In this document: piece after piece, positions 51,546-60,900 of the stretch
Layout of the letters: each line of letters opens with the position of its first letter
Numbering within the stretch: position 1 is the first letter of the stretch
Origin: Nakamurella silvestris
GTDB lineage: Bacteria > Actinomycetota > Actinomycetes > Mycobacteriales > Nakamurellaceae
Assembly: GCA_003576535.1 (NCBI GenBank)
Contig: QXCQ01000206.1
Coordinates: 75,326-139,325 of the forward strand
DNA length: 64,000 nucleotides
Direction of reading: 5' to 3'
Notes under the pieces: generated by a model
What the model saw: the letters and a program-made list of their open reading frames with translations, nothing else
What the model was told of the DNA's origin: nothing
Database searches by the model: none
Translations under genes and position numbers: made by a program

Positions 51546-52862
51546 ATGCCCGAGGTCACCGCAGCCCCCGAAACGCGTCCCGAGTCCGCGACCCTGAGTT
51601 ACAACGGGGGATCACTGGACCTGAAGGTCGTCCCGTCCACCGAAGGTGCGAGCGGCGTCGAGATCTCCAAGCTCCTGGGAACCACCGGTCTGGTCACCCT
51701 GGACCCGGGGTACACCAACACCGGCTCGACGACCTCGGCCATCACCTACATCGACGGTGACGCCGGGATCCTGCGCTACCGCGGGTACCCGATCGACCAG
51801 TTGGCCAAGAACTCGACCTTCATGGAGACCAGCTACCTGCTGATCCACGGCGAGCTCCCGTCGGCGGCCGAACTCGCCGCCTTCGAGCAGCGGGTCAGCC
51901 GGCACACCCTCCTGCACGAGGACATGAAGCGCTTCTTCGAGGGCTTCCCGCGCGATGCGCACCCGATGCCGGTGCTGTCCTCCGCCGTGTCGGCGCTGTC
52001 GACCTTCTACCAGGACTCGCTGGACCCCTTCAACGAGGACCAGGTGGAGCTCTCCACGATCCGGTTGCTGGCCAAGCTCCCGACGATCGCCGCCTACGCC
52101 TACAAGAAGTCCGTCGGGCAGCCGCTGCTCTACCCGGACAACTCCCGCGGGCTGGTCGAGAACTTCCTGCGCCTGTCCTTCGGCTTCCCCGCCGAGGACT
52201 ACGAGGCCGACCCGCTGGTGGTCAAGGCCCTCGACCAGCTGCTGATCCTGCACGCCGACCACGAGCAGAACTGTTCGACCTCGACGGTCCGCCTCGTCGG
52301 CTCCAGCCAGGCCAACCTCTTCGCCTCGGTGTCGGCCGGCATCCACGCCCTGTCCGGACCGCTGCACGGCGGAGCCAACCAGCAGGTGCTGGAGATGCTC
52401 GCGACCATCAAGGCCGACGGCGGCGACATCAAGGCCTTCGTCAAGCGGGTCAAGGACAAGGAGCCGGGTGTCAAGCTCATGGGCTTCGGACACCGCGTCT
52501 ACAAGAACTACGATCCCCGCGCCACCCTGGTGAAGTCGACCGCCGACGCGATCCTGGAGAAGATCGGCGGCAACGACCAGATGCTCGATCTGGCCAAGCA
52601 GCTGGAGGAGATCGCGCTCTCGGACGACTACTTCGTCTCGCGCAAGCTCTACCCGAACGTCGACTTCTACACCGGCCTCATCTACAAGGCCATGGGCTTC
52701 CCGGACAAGATGTTCACCGTCCTGTTCGCCATCGGCCGGCTCCCGGGCTGGATCGCCCAGTGGCGCGAGATGATCAAGGATCCGGCGACCAAGATCGGCC
52801 GCCCGCGCCAGGTCTACACCGGGCACACCGAGCGGAACTACGCCCCCATCGACGGCCGCTGA
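51546..52862 (+). CDS. gltA: Citrate synthase (type II)
   Basis: A 438-residue enzyme of the TCA cycle, condensing acetyl-CoA and oxaloacetate. The N-terminal beta segment YIDGDAGILRYRGYPI marks the bacterial hexameric type; catalytic residues are in SGPLHGGANQQ and MGFGHRVYKNYDPR, and the aspartate in YPNVDFYTG. Start ATG 51546 with gagagg about ten bases upstream. The photolyase gene follows 38 bases later and could be co-transcribed. Confidence 0.96.
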   Translation: MPEVTAAPETRPESATLSYNGGSLDLKVVPSTEGASGVEISKLLGTTGLVTLDPGYTNTGSTTSAITYIDGDAGILRYRGYPIDQLAKNSTFMETSYLLIHGELPSAAELAAFEQRVSRHTLLHEDMKRFFEGFPRDAHPMPVLSSAVSALSTFYQDSLDPFNEDQVELSTIRLLAKLPTIAAYAYKKSVGQPLLYPDNSRGLVENFLRLSFGFPAEDYEADPLVVKALDQLLILHADHEQNCSTSTVRLVGSSQANLFASVSAGIHALSGPLHGGANQQVLEMLATIKADGGDIKAFVKRVKDKEPGVKLMGFGHRVYKNYDPRATLVKSTADAILEKIGGNDQMLDLAKQLEEIALSDDYFVSRKLYPNVDFYTGLIYKAMGFPDKMFTVLFAIGRLPGWIAQWREMIKDPATKIGRPRQVYTGHTERNYAPIDGR

Positions 52863-52900
52863 CCCGGACGACACCGGACCGGCCGGGCGAACGACGCGTG

Positions 52901-54367
52901 ATGAGCGGTCAGAACCGGCCGGTCTCGATCCTGTGGTTCCGTCGGGACCTGCGGATCACCGACCACCCGGCCCTGCTCGCCGCCGGAGCCGGGGTGGGTG
53001 GAGCGGCCTTCAACGCCGCCACCGGCAAGGGCTCCTCGCGGGCCCCCGCGACCGACGAGCACCGGGTCCTGGGCGTGTTCGTCCTCGACCCTGCGTTGCT
53101 CGGCCGTTCGGGCCTGCCGCGGCGGGAGTTCCTCGTCGACACCCTTGCGGCCCTGGACGTCTCGATGGGCGGATCACTCCTGATCCTGTCCGGCGACCCG
53201 GCCGAGGTGCTGCCGCGACTGGCGCGGACCACCGGTGCCGGGCAGGTCCACATCACCACCGATTTCGGGGTCTACGGCACCGAGCGCGACCGGTCGGTCG
53301 AGAAAGCCCTCGCCGCAGCCGATGTCGACCTGGTCCGGACCGGGTCCCCCTATGCCGTGGCCCCCGGCCGGGTCCGCAAACCCGACGGCACCGGGTACGC
53401 CGTGTTCACCCCCTACTACAAGGGCTGGCTCGATCACGGCTGGCGTCCCCCCGCCACCGGCACCGTCGACTGGGTCGATCCCGACGAGCTGCACATCGGG
53501 CACCGGATCGCGGTGGCCAACCTGAAGTCTCACACCGGGACCGGGTCGTCGTCCGGCGCCGACCTGCCCGAAGCCGGCGAAACAGCGGCGCTCCGTGTCT
53601 GGAAGACCTTCCTCGACGACGACGTCGTCGCCTACGACGAGGAACGGGATCGTCCCGATCACCCTGGCACCAGCCGGATGTCGGCCTACCTGAAGTGGGG
53701 CAGCATCCATCCGCGCACCATGCTCGCCGAGCTCGCGGCGAAGCGGTCCGACGGCGCCACCTCCTACGCCCGCGAACTCGCCTGGCGGGAGTTCTACGCC
53801 GACCTGGTGTTCCAGCGGCCGGAGTCGGTGCGCTGGTCGATCAATCCGTTGATCGACCGGATGGAGTGGGACTCCGGCCCCGCCGCCGATGAGGCCTTCC
53901 AGGCCTGGCAGGAAGGCCGGACCGGATATCCCTACATCGATGCGGCGATGCGACAACTGCTCGCCGAGGGGTGGATCCACAACCGTGCCCGGATGGCTGT
54001 TGCCTCCTTCCTGATCAAAGATCTGCACCTGCCCTGGCAACGCGGGGCGCGCCACTTCATGGACCATCTCGTCGACGGCGACGCCGCCTCGAACTCCCAC
54101 GGCTGGCAATGGGCGGCCGGGGCGGGACCGCAGGCCTCCCCGTTCTTCCGGATCTTCCACCCCGTCACCCAGGGCGTCCGGCACGATCCGGACGGGATGT
54201 ACGTCCGCCGGTACGTCCCCGAACTCGCCGGGATCGTGGGCAAGGCGGTCCACACGCCGTGGGAGCTTCCGGGCGGACCGCCTGCGGGCTATCCGCTGCC
54301 GATCGTCGACCATGCCGAGGAGCGGGTGGAAGCGTTGCGGCGCTGGGAGAACCGGCCGCGTTCCTGA
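52901..54367 (+). CDS. phr: Deoxyribodipyrimidine photolyase
   Basis: A 488-residue class I cryptochrome/photolyase family protein started at ATG 52901 (GTG 52898 possible). N-terminal antenna domain SILWFRRDLRITDHPAL; FAD-binding C-terminal part with WREFYADLVFQRP, TGYPYIDAAMRQLLAEGW, IHNRARMAVASFLIKDL and SNSHGWQWAAG. It repairs UV-induced pyrimidine dimers using light. All core motifs appear present. Confidence 0.93.
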   Translation: MSGQNRPVSILWFRRDLRITDHPALLAAGAGVGGAAFNAATGKGSSRAPATDEHRVLGVFVLDPALLGRSGLPRREFLVDTLAALDVSMGGSLLILSGDPAEVLPRLARTTGAGQVHITTDFGVYGTERDRSVEKALAAADVDLVRTGSPYAVAPGRVRKPDGTGYAVFTPYYKGWLDHGWRPPATGTVDWVDPDELHIGHRIAVANLKSHTGTGSSSGADLPEAGETAALRVWKTFLDDDVVAYDEERDRPDHPGTSRMSAYLKWGSIHPRTMLAELAAKRSDGATSYARELAWREFYADLVFQRPESVRWSINPLIDRMEWDSGPAADEAFQAWQEGRTGYPYIDAAMRQLLAEGWIHNRARMAVASFLIKDLHLPWQRGARHFMDHLVDGDAASNSHGWQWAAGAGPQASPFFRIFHPVTQGVRHDPDGMYVRRYVPELAGIVGKAVHTPWELPGGPPAGYPLPIVDHAEERVEALRRWENRPRS

Positions 54368-54436
54368 TCTTCCGAATGTGGTGCGCCGGTGTCGCTGTCG
54401 GCTTGCTTGCCGCGGTTGGCATCCGAAAGGCACCGA

Positions 54437-55033
54437 TCAGGAAGCCTCGGTGTGTCCACGCTGGCGTGCCCGCCAGGCCCGGGCCTTCATGACGTCCCCG
54501 CACGGGTCCGCGCTGCACCAGCGGGCGGACTTGTTGCGTGAGCTGTCGTAGTAGATCCATTGGCAATCGGGCCGCTGGCAGATGTGCAGGCGCGCCCATC
54601 GTCCGTCGAGGACGGCCCGGTGCACGGCCGCCAGGGAAGCAGCGGCGATCCGGGCCACGAGGTCGTCGCGGGCGACGGGCGTCAACTCGACCTCGCCGGC
54701 CGGGCCGACCTCGACCACCATCGAAAATCCGGCGGCAGCGACGTTCAGGGTCTCGGACACGGCGGGCCCGGGTTCGCCGAGGAAGGCACGCAGGGCGTCG
54801 CGGAAGGCCCGCAGACGCACCAGTCCGGCCGTTTCGATCCTGTCCTCCTCCCCCAGGATCTTCTCCCCGCGCAGGTAGCGGTGCAGACGGTCGGGTTCGT
54901 CGAAGTAGTCGACACCGAAGAACCGGTTGTCGGAGTTGAGGAACATCCGCAGGGGCTCGAGATCCGGCGGCGCGACGCGGTCCACGTGCTCGGAGGCAGC
55001 GGCCGCATCCAATTGTGCGGAAGTTTCACTCAC
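54437..55033 (-). CDS. CGNR zinc-finger (ABATE domain) regulator
   Basis: A 198-residue protein from GTG 55033. The N-terminal ABATE-like domain has MFLNSDNRFFGVDYFDEP; the C-terminal CGNR finger has HICQRPDCQWIYYD, RNKSARWCS and CGDVMKARAWR, a four-cysteine zinc site. Such proteins are putative DNA-binding stress regulators. Divergent from the SARP-type gene with a 122-base shared promoter region. Confidence 0.85.
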   Translation of the reverse strand: MSETSAQLDAAAASEHVDRVAPPDLEPLRMFLNSDNRFFGVDYFDEPDRLHRYLRGEKILGEEDRIETAGLVRLRAFRDALRAFLGEPGPAVSETLNVAAAGFSMVVEVGPAGEVELTPVARDDLVARIAAASLAAVHRAVLDGRWARLHICQRPDCQWIYYDSSRNKSARWCSADPCGDVMKARAWRARQRGHTEAS

Positions 55034-55155
55034 ATCGCCATCATATGCGTTACAGTCTATTTCCGATAGCCCGTAACGCGGTCGTTGATGACGTCGGCGC
55101 CGATGACCCTGTTGCCGGTCACACGACGAACGGGCCCAGGGAAGGGAGGTGGACG

Positions 55156-56826
55156 GTGCAGGAGACACGACTGCGGGTCGGCGTGCTCGGATCAACCCTG
55201 GTCGAGGTCAACGGGCTCGCCATGGAGCTCGGATCCCTCAAACAACGGGCCCTGCTGGCCGTTCTCACCCTGGCCGAAGGCCGGCCGGTCTCGGCCGACC
55301 GGATCATCGAGGCACTGTGGGGTGATCGCCCACCTGCAGGTGTGGTCACGACCGTCCACGGATACATCGCCGCCCTACGCCGGATACTGGAGCCGCATCG
55401 CCGCCCCCGCACCCCTGCGGCGGTTCTCGTCACCACCCCCGCCGGGTATGCACTGCGCCTGGCCGCCGACGGCACCGACGCCGCCCAGCTCTCCGGTGTG
55501 GTCGCCGAGACGGCCCGCGTCCTCGACCGGATGCCGGACCCGTTACGGCCCAGCTGCACTGCCGCCGATCGACCCCAGCTCACGGACATCCTCCACCGGC
55601 TGACCGAGGCCCTGCAGACCTGGCGTGGGCTCCCGTACGCGGACCTGGCCGACTGCCACCACTCCATCGGCGAGCGGCAGCGGCTCGACGAAGTGAAACT
55701 CACCGCGCAGGTGCAACGGGTCGTCATCATCCTGGCGATCGGCGACAACGGCAGGGCTGCAGCGGAACTGGACGGCCTCATCGCCGAACACAGGCTGCGG
55801 GAGCAGCTCTGGGTGCTCCGCGCGGTGGCCCTGGCCCGGGACGGCCGACAGGCCCAGGCCCTCGACGGCCTGCAGGATCTGCGCGAGGTGCTCGCCGAGG
55901 AACTCGGCATCGATCCGAGCCCGGCGGTGCGGCAGCTCCAGGCCGACATCCTGCGCCAGGAGAACGGCACCGCCACACCGGTTCCCGCCACACCACCGGC
56001 GTCGGCGATCCGGCGTTTCCCACGGCCGCTGACCGGCCGCGACACCGAACTCGGCATCCTGGTGGATGCGCTGCCCCGAGCGGCGAAAGGGTGGACCCAA
56101 CTGATCCGCGTCACCGGCGAGGAGGGCATCGGGAAGACCAGGTTGGTGCAGGAACTGGCCGATCGGGCCGTGGACACGGGTTTTCGTACGATCGAGATCC
56201 GGTGCAGCGCCGACGCCGGGGCACCCGATCTGTGGCCGATCCACCGGATGCTGGACCACCCCGCCTGCGGACGGGCGGAGGTCACACTGCCGACCGACCT
56301 GAACTGCCCGAAAGCCCGGTTCCTCTTCGCCGAGTCCGTCGGCACGGCACTCCGGGCGGCGGCGGCGGCCGGACCCCTGCTGGTGGTCGTCGAGGACCTG
56401 CATCGGGCGGACCCCCGGACGCTGGGGGTCCTCGGGCATCTCGCCGCCCACTGCCCCGATCTGTCCCTGGTGCTGTGCGTGACCCAGCGGCCGGCTCCGA
56501 CCGACGGTCCCTGGGGTGAGCTCGAGGACACCTTCACCCGTTCCGGGGCCACCACGGTGAGCATGGGCCCGGACACCTCCGCGACGGCCGATCTGGAGCG
56601 TCCGGGGACGTGGGCGGCCGGCGATCCGGACGCCCGACCCGACCCGGCCCTGCCTGCGGTGGTGACCACGGCGGGAAGCAGTTCGGTGGCGGTGGGGGTG
56701 TCGCCGGCGTTGCCGATGCAGTACCCCGGACGACGCTCGGCCTACTCGACCACCGGTTCCCGGTCCGTCGGTTCCCGGCCCGTCGGCCGCCCGTTCCCTG
56801 TCGACGTGCAGTTCCGGGTCTCCTGA
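55156..56826 (+). CDS. SARP/BTAD-family regulator with truncated AAA ATPase domain
   Basis: A 556-residue protein from GTG 55156 after gggaggtgg. It has an OmpR-type HTH (about 1-95; RVGVLGSTLVEVNG, VVTTVHGYIAALRR), a BTAD helical domain (about 120-270; LREQLWVLRAVALARDG) and a P-loop domain with TGEEGIGKTRLVQEL (Walker A) and LLVVVEDLHRADP (Walker B). Full AfsR proteins continue with about 400 further residues of ATPase and TPR repeats; here the protein ends in low-complexity sequence soon after Walker B, so it looks naturally shortened. Likely an activator of secondary or stress genes. Confidence 0.82.
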   Translation: MQETRLRVGVLGSTLVEVNGLAMELGSLKQRALLAVLTLAEGRPVSADRIIEALWGDRPPAGVVTTVHGYIAALRRILEPHRRPRTPAAVLVTTPAGYALRLAADGTDAAQLSGVVAETARVLDRMPDPLRPSCTAADRPQLTDILHRLTEALQTWRGLPYADLADCHHSIGERQRLDEVKLTAQVQRVVIILAIGDNGRAAAELDGLIAEHRLREQLWVLRAVALARDGRQAQALDGLQDLREVLAEELGIDPSPAVRQLQADILRQENGTATPVPATPPASAIRRFPRPLTGRDTELGILVDALPRAAKGWTQLIRVTGEEGIGKTRLVQELADRAVDTGFRTIEIRCSADAGAPDLWPIHRMLDHPACGRAEVTLPTDLNCPKARFLFAESVGTALRAAAAAGPLLVVVEDLHRADPRTLGVLGHLAAHCPDLSLVLCVTQRPAPTDGPWGELEDTFTRSGATTVSMGPDTSATADLERPGTWAAGDPDARPDPALPAVVTTAGSSSVAVGVSPALPMQYPGRRSAYSTTGSRSVGSRPVGRPFPVDVQFRVS

Positions 56827-56835
56827 CCGGTGCCG

Positions 56836-58284
56836 TCAGCCGGTCGGTCGGCTGAACTCCCGGTTCCTCCCCGAGACCCGGCCGCCGAACAGCAGGGCGC
56901 TGCCGACGAACAGCAGGGTCAATGCAAAGGAACCCACGAACGACCACGCACCCCCGGCAGTGACGAGCAGACCGAACACGATCCCGGTCGCCGCGAGAGA
57001 CAGGCTGGCACCGAAGGAGTCGGCGATCGACATCGCAGAACTGTTGAACCCCTGGTTGTTCGAATTCGAGTACGCCAGGGTCAGCGAGCTCAGCCGCGGC
57101 GACATCAGTCCCATCCCCGCGCCGCTGAACACCCAGCCGACCACGGCCACGAAGGCCGGAAGATGCACCAGAGCGGTGACGAGCACCAGGGCGATCGAGA
57201 ACAGCAGCAGGACCGCGCCGATCCTGATGCTCGTGACATCGGTAAGCCGCGTCCCCAACTTCCCCTGCGCCCAGGACGCCGTCGCCCAGGCCAGGGCCGC
57301 GCCGGTCAGAGCGAGGCCGGCCACCGTGGGGGTGAGCTGGTACCGGTCGGTCAGCAGGTAGGGCAGATAGATCTCGGCCCCGAAGAATGCCGCCGAGACC
57401 AGCCCGCGTACGGCGATGACGCTGGGCAGACCATGACGGGCGAGAAGCGTCCCACCCGGCAGCAGGCCACGAGCGGCGACCACGGCCGTCGCTCCGGCCA
57501 GCACCGGCAGCAACCAGGCGGTGAACCCATGGAACTCCTTGGCGTACCCCAGGATCAGCACGGCCACCGCTGCCACCGTCGCCCAGGCCAGCCGCGACAG
57601 GTCCCACGGGGCCCGGACGCGATCGGCCGGCACCGGGGCATCGGTGAGCTGACGAACCGCCGGAACCACCAGCGCCACGGCGATCGGAACCAGGCCGACC
57701 ACCCCCAGGAACACCCAGTGCCAACTTGCAACCTCTGCGACGAACCCGGCCAGCGCCGGACCCACCAGCGAAGGAATCGCCCAGGCCGCGGCGAAGTAAC
57801 CGAAGATCTTGGGGTGCAAGGTCGCCGGGTAGACCCGTGCCACCAGGACGTACAGGGAGACCGTGATGGCCCCGCTGCCGAGCCCCTGGACCAACCGCCC
57901 GAGCACCAGTATCCCCATCGAACCGGCGGTCCCGGCGATCACCAGGCCCACGGCGAACACCGTGGCCGACAGATACAGCGGCTTTCCGGGTCCGGAGCGG
58001 TCCGCCCAGCTGCCGGCCACCACCATCCCGATCACGCCCATGGCCAACGGGGCGGCAAAAGCCATGGCGTACAGGGACGCACCGTCGAGATCACGGCTGA
58101 CCACCGGCATCACCGTCGTCACGGCGAGGGATTCGAAGGCACCGAGGAACACCAGGGCAAGGGCACCGATGGAGGTGAGGAGATAGGCACCCGCGAAGAC
58201 CGACCCGGCCCGGCGGGTGTCCGGCTGGTCCGACTTCACCGGCGGGACAACGGGCAGGGCGGGCGGGTCGGTGTCGATCGTCAT
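56836..58284 (-). CDS. MFS drug efflux transporter, SoxR-controlled
   Basis: A 482-residue major facilitator with about 12-14 helices; SLYAMAFAAPLAMGVIG and GSWADRSGPGKPLYL represent the first-loop G-x-x-x-D-R-x-G motif. It resembles EmrB/QacA-type exporters. Its ATG at 58284 is seven bases after a TACCGT -10, so the mRNA is probably leaderless, and a perfect SoxR box fills the promoter spacer. It is likely to export redox-active compounds. Confidence 0.88.
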   Translation of the reverse strand: MTIDTDPPALPVVPPVKSDQPDTRRAGSVFAGAYLLTSIGALALVFLGAFESLAVTTVMPVVSRDLDGASLYAMAFAAPLAMGVIGMVVAGSWADRSGPGKPLYLSATVFAVGLVIAGTAGSMGILVLGRLVQGLGSGAITVSLYVLVARVYPATLHPKIFGYFAAAWAIPSLVGPALAGFVAEVASWHWVFLGVVGLVPIAVALVVPAVRQLTDAPVPADRVRAPWDLSRLAWATVAAVAVLILGYAKEFHGFTAWLLPVLAGATAVVAARGLLPGGTLLARHGLPSVIAVRGLVSAAFFGAEIYLPYLLTDRYQLTPTVAGLALTGAALAWATASWAQGKLGTRLTDVTSIRIGAVLLLFSIALVLVTALVHLPAFVAVVGWVFSGAGMGLMSPRLSSLTLAYSNSNNQGFNSSAMSIADSFGASLSLAATGIVFGLLVTAGGAWSFVGSFALTLLFVGSALLFGGRVSGRNREFSRPTG

Positions 58285-58291
58285 GACACCG

Positions 58292-58322
58292 ACGGTAGAA
58301 CCTCAACTATTGTTGAGGTCAA
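58292..58322 (-). promoter_or_regulatory. SoxR-controlled promoter with SoxR box
   Basis: On the minus strand TTGACC (58322-58317) and TACCGT (58297-58292) are 19 bases apart. The spacer contains the 18-bp palindrome CCTCAACTATTGTTGAGG (58301-58318), nearly identical to known SoxR operators. The MFS ATG starts seven bases after the -10. Confidence 0.88.
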
Positions 58323-58367
58323 ATGGCGACGACAACCGAACCGGCGAACCGGGAATCGAGGAGCACC

Positions 58368-58823
58368 GTGCCACGGATACCGGGCGGGACCGAACACCGG
58401 CTGACCATCGGCGAGCTGTCCGCGCGCAGCGGGCTCGCCCCCTCGGCCCTGCACTTCTACGAACGTCAGGGCCTCATCGAGAGCACCAGGACCTCCGGGA
58501 ACCAGCGCCGGTACGCCCGGGACTGCCTGCGTCGCGTGGCCTTCATCCGGGTGTCCCAACGGGTCGGCATACCGCTGGCCGCGATCCGGACCGCCCTGGA
58601 CTCGCTGCCGGACTCGCGCACCCCGACCCCCAAGGACTGGGCCAGGCTGTCCGCCGGCTGGAAGGACGAACTCGATCGGCGTATCGCCGACCTGGAGCAT
58701 CTGCGGGACGACCTGACCGGATGCATCGGCTGCGGATGCCTGAGCATGCGCAGCTGCAATCTGCAGAACCCGGCAGACGTCCTCGGCGAAGGGGGCAGTG
58801 GCCCCCTCCGCTGGGACGGCTGA
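58368..58823 (+). CDS. soxR: SoxR, redox-sensing [2Fe-2S] MerR-family activator
   Basis: A 151-residue protein when started at GTG 58368 (gaggag upstream), which places the cluster cysteines at 119, 122, 124 and 130, exactly as in E. coli SoxR; an ATG at 58323 would add 15 residues. Mer[24 protein letters not shown], dimer helix with [14 protein letters not shown], and the cluster motif [12 protein letters not shown] are clear. It senses redox-cycling compounds and should activate the divergent MFS gene through the box in the shared promoter. Confidence 0.95.
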   Translation: MPRIPGGTEHRLTIGELSARSGLAPSALHFYERQGLIESTRTSGNQRRYARDCLRRVAFIRVSQRVGIPLAAIRTALDSLPDSRTPTPKDWARLSAGWKDELDRRIADLEHLRDDLTGCIGCGCLSMRSCNLQNPADVLGEGGSGPLRWDG

Positions 58824-58891
58824 GGCCGGTCTGCTCCGTTGCAGCGGCGTCAGGTCCTGTTCCGGCAGGTTCGGTGTGCCCGTCCGACGCG

Positions 58892-59065
58892 CTAGCTGCG
58901 CGCCCCGGCCGTCTCCTCGCTGCCACGTTGGGCCATGGCGTCCTGGACGTCCCGGGGAATCGGCCGACACGCACATTTCTCGGCGTGCTGGATGTGCCAA
59001 CGCACCCTCTCGGCCATGGGGGCGTGCGGGGTCAGCCGGTGTTCTGAATGCCAGTCACTGTTCAT
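58892..59065 (-). CDS. Small cysteine-containing actinobacterial protein
   Basis: A 57-residue protein from ATG 59065 with GGAG just upstream. It reads ERVRWHIQHAEKCACRPIPR then DVQDAMAQRG. Paired cysteines after a histidine (H-A-E-K-C-A-C) suggest possible metal binding. I recall similar small actinobacterial proteins but know no function. Confidence 0.5.
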   Translation of the reverse strand: MNSDWHSEHRLTPHAPMAERVRWHIQHAEKCACRPIPRDVQDAMAQRGSEETAGARS

Positions 59066-59144
59066 GTCTCCATTGAACCGCGCAACTGTGATTGCCGCCA
59101 CTACCCCAGGTCCGGGTCACCGCCGACAACCGTTCGACCACCGG

Positions 59145-59212
59145 TAACCGCGCTCCTCCCCGACATCCGCGCTGCATGCAGCGAGCGCGATAGTCGGGAA
59201 GGAGCGCGGTCA
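59145..59212. repeat. Palindromic repeat family 1, copy 4 (core region)
   Basis: taaccgcgctcctccccgac at the left pairs with gtcgggaaggagcgcggtca at the right, around gcgctgcatgcagcgagc. Same family as the copies at 30, 4348 and 5467 but without a tRNA-derived flank. It lies between a small gene and the aldose epimerase gene end. Confidence 0.75.
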
Positions 59213-59232
59213 GGGCACGGGCCGGGCAGAGA

Positions 59233-60195
59233 TCAGACCGGGAAACCGACCGGGCGGATCCCCCAGGATCCCTCGAAGGCCTGACCGGGTTCCAGGTGGA
59301 GCAGACCGTTGCCGTTGTTGAACGCATCGATCCCGCAGGTCATCGGCTCGACCGCAACCGCCACACCGCTGCCGGGGAAGGAATCGGTGGTGAAGATCTG
59401 CTGCCACCCGAAGATCGGCTCGGCCCACATCTGCACCGAACTGCCGTCCGGGGCGGTGAGCACGGCGCGGTGCTCACCGTCGATCAGATCGAGTCCGGTG
59501 TACGCGGTGTCCAGATCGAGGTCACCCACCCGCGGGCCGTGCCGCAGGTCGGAGGGGGTTCCGTCGACCGGATCGGCCGACACCGGGCTGAGCAGCTCGT
59601 CGACCGCGATGTAGGTCCGGGCGTTGCTGGTGAGCCGCAGATCCGCCGTGGGGAAACTGCTGATCTTCAGGAACGGATGGGTGCCGAGGCCGAAGGGCGC
59701 CCTTCCGGTGCCGATGTTCACCAGCCGGTGGGTCACCGTCAGACCTTCGGCCGTCAGCCGGTAGGTGACCGAGGTGTCGAGGGTGAAGGGGTAGCCGTGC
59801 TGCGGGTAGATCGGGGCCGACAGGGTGACGCTGTTCTCGGTGGTTGCCATGGCGGTGTAAACGGTGTTGCGCATCAACCCGTGCAGGGCGGCGTTGCGGG
59901 CCGGCTCGGTGATGTCGAGCTGCTCGACGGTCCCGTTGTTGTCCCACCGGCCCTTGACCACCCGGTTCGGCCACGGGGTGAGGACGATGCCGCAGCCGAA
60001 GGGGGCGACCACCTCGTCTGTCCAGGTCTCGGTGAAATGGACGTCACCGATCGAGTACTCGCGCAGGACCGCTGCGACCGAGCCGACCCGCACGGTGGCA
60101 CTGCCGAAGGTCAGCACATGCTGTTCGCCGCTGGCCGGGTGCGGCTGCGTCTGCGGCAGCCAGTCGGTCGGTGCGGTGAAAACTGCCTCGGTCAT
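59233..60195 (-). CDS. Aldose 1-epimerase (galactose mutarotase-like)
   Basis: A 320-residue protein from ATG 60195 behind GGAGG. Family residues: LTPWPNRVVKGRW, catalytic histidine in AALHGLMRN, second histidine in GLGTHPFL, and glutamate in VAVEPMTC. It interconverts sugar anomers. Its ATG overlaps the stop of the upstream gene by four bases. Confidence 0.87.
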   Translation of the reverse strand: MTEAVFTAPTDWLPQTQPHPASGEQHVLTFGSATVRVGSVAAVLREYSIGDVHFTETWTDEVVAPFGCGIVLTPWPNRVVKGRWDNNGTVEQLDITEPARNAALHGLMRNTVYTAMATTENSVTLSAPIYPQHGYPFTLDTSVTYRLTAEGLTVTHRLVNIGTGRAPFGLGTHPFLKISSFPTADLRLTSNARTYIAVDELLSPVSADPVDGTPSDLRHGPRVGDLDLDTAYTGLDLIDGEHRAVLTAPDGSSVQMWAEPIFGWQQIFTTDSFPGSGVAVAVEPMTCGIDAFNNGNGLLHLEPGQAFEGSWGIRPVGFPV

Positions 60196-60782
60196 GCCTG
60201 TCCTCCGACGGTGATCGCTCCGGTGAAACGTGACATCGCCCGACCGAACTGCAGCAGTCGCTGCATCTGGCCACGCCCGCCGTCGGTGACCGACTTGGAG
60301 AAGCGGTAGGTCTCGACGAACTGAACGGTGCGGGTACCCGCGTCCTCCGTCAGCTCGGTCGTGGAACGCTCCGGGGTCTGGGTCGACAGGTACAACATGA
60401 CCGAGTGCAGCGACCGCTGCCCGCTCTCGTCGACGGTGAACCTGGTCCGCAACCCCTGGTCGACGATCGCCACCAGCGGGATGGTCCGGACGGACGAGGA
60501 GAACATCAGGCTGCTCGGGTCCTCGTCGCTCTGCTCGTCGTCCCCGTGCCACAGGATCAACCGGGTGCCGTCGGTGACGGCGACCTCCTGCCAGAGGGAT
60601 TCTCCCCAGGGCTGCGGGGTCGCGACCCGCTCGCAGGTGTAGGCCTGGACATCGGCGAAGTTCAGCACACCGCCGAGGGCTTCGAGGGCGGCGTCGGCAT
60701 CACGCAGATAGGCGCCGAGCCCCTCCTCCAGTCCCTGGTAGACGGCCCAATCCTCGGGGGAATGCGGGGGCGGGTAGGTCAT
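60192..60782 (-). CDS. Conserved actinobacterial protein of unknown function
   Basis: A 196-residue soluble protein with a mixed alpha/beta composition; notable segments are VTDGTRLILWHGDDEQ and VQFVETYRFSKSV. It overlaps the epimerase gene by four bases, so the two are co-translated. I do not recognise a domain. Confidence 0.65.
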   Translation of the reverse strand: MTYPPPHSPEDWAVYQGLEEGLGAYLRDADAALEALGGVLNFADVQAYTCERVATPQPWGESLWQEVAVTDGTRLILWHGDDEQSDEDPSSLMFSSSVRTIPLVAIVDQGLRTRFTVDESGQRSLHSVMLYLSTQTPERSTTELTEDAGTRTVQFVETYRFSKSVTDGGRGQMQRLLQFGRAMSRFTGAITVGGQA

Positions 60783-60900
60783 CGAGGAACCTTCCTCACT
60801 TCAGCAGCGTGTCGAACTCGGGCGCGGATGCGCCGCAGAGAGCCTATCCGCCCCGCCGGTTCCCCGATCCCATCCACCCCGGTCTCGCGTGCGGCATGGA

